The translations under genes were made by a program, and so were the position numbers. A DNA stretch of 60,986 nucleotides from an uncultured Selenomonadales bacterium (GTDB taxonomy: Bacteria; Bacillota; Negativicutes; Selenomonadales; Selenomonadaceae). Positions within the stretch are counted from its first letter, which is position 1. Each line of letters begins with the position of its first letter. A model generated the notes under the pieces. That model ran no database searches. It was not told the DNA's origin and saw nothing but the letters and a program-made list of their open reading frames with translations. This document shows, one piece after another, positions 60,966-60,986 of the stretch. The DNA is taken from contig CAMJMR010000011.1 in assembly GCA_946407095.1 (NCBI GenBank), positions 1-60,986 of the forward strand, written 5' to 3'.

Positions 60966-60986
60966 ATATTTCGGGTGAAACAAAAT

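Overview
The window looks like a chromosomal piece of a strictly anaerobic Bacillota of the Negativicutes / Selenomonas type. This is inferred, not proven, from the gene set: a 1403-residue activase/dehydratase fusion of the 2-hydroxyacyl-CoA type, a PTP-like phytase like those known from Selenomonas, motAB, flavodoxin/DUF362/cupin redox genes, and the ispD-ispF-cysE-cysS-mrnC and dxs-tlyA-nadK gene orders. Most genes lie on the minus strand in tightly overlapping operons (many ATGA overlaps), with strong AGGAGG-type ribosome sites and several TTG starts. I saw no rRNA, tRNA or CRISPR array.

Layout. 0-7.2 kb: argC, an exported adhesin-E-like protein, two DUF1919 paralogues with long G tracts, and an IleS2-type ileS. 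7.4-13.5 kb: a DUF499 ATPase and DUF1156 DNA methylase pair, a probable defence module. 13.5-16 kb: lipid kinase and a MurJ/SpoVB-like flippase. 16-17.6 kb: GIY-YIG/NUMOD3 nuclease and a DUF4931 protein. 17.7-21.3 kb: motA-motB-acpS-nnr. 21.5-23 kb: YdcF-like protein, a small membrane protein and an exported protein. 23.1-30.4 kb: one long minus-strand operon (HAD, ispD, ispF, cysE, PHP, a PIN toxin/antitoxin pair, cysS, mrnC, a C39-like protease gene broken by TGA). 30.5-32.1 kb: cobK and Nif3. 32.5-36.1 kb: MerR, an ftsZ fragment, an amidohydrolase and a sodium:solute symporter. 36.2-42 kb: TPR protein, truB-nrnA-rbfA, an HNH protein and a GT51 transglycosylase. 42-44.6 kb: a pyruvyl transferase (10-base G/C tract) with an FrhB-type partner. 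44.6-48.6 kb: a redox cluster bounded by two flavodoxin-like proteins. 48.7-50.2 kb: transglutaminase-like protein and phytase. 50.5-59.6 kb: unknown protein, nadK, tlyA, dxs, exported protein and the large activase. 59.7-60.9 kb: a TPR gene broken by TAG.

Three features stand out. First, three probable surface-polysaccharide genes carry 9-11 base G/C homopolymers inside the reading frame, one of them out of frame, which is the signature of phase variation. Second, small palindromic elements sit at the ends of at least six genes (argC, ileS, ispD, the Nif3 gene, the symporter, the 50.5-kb gene). Each time the last 16-110 bases of the gene are present twice, once on each side of the element. 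In mrnC the same arrangement lies in frame inside the coding sequence and adds 71 residues. Third, a non-autonomous transposon of about 265 bp (17-bp inverted ends, TA flanks) is present in three full and two decayed copies. Heptanucleotide microsatellites also recur, one of them forming the hydrophobic core of a lipoprotein signal peptide.
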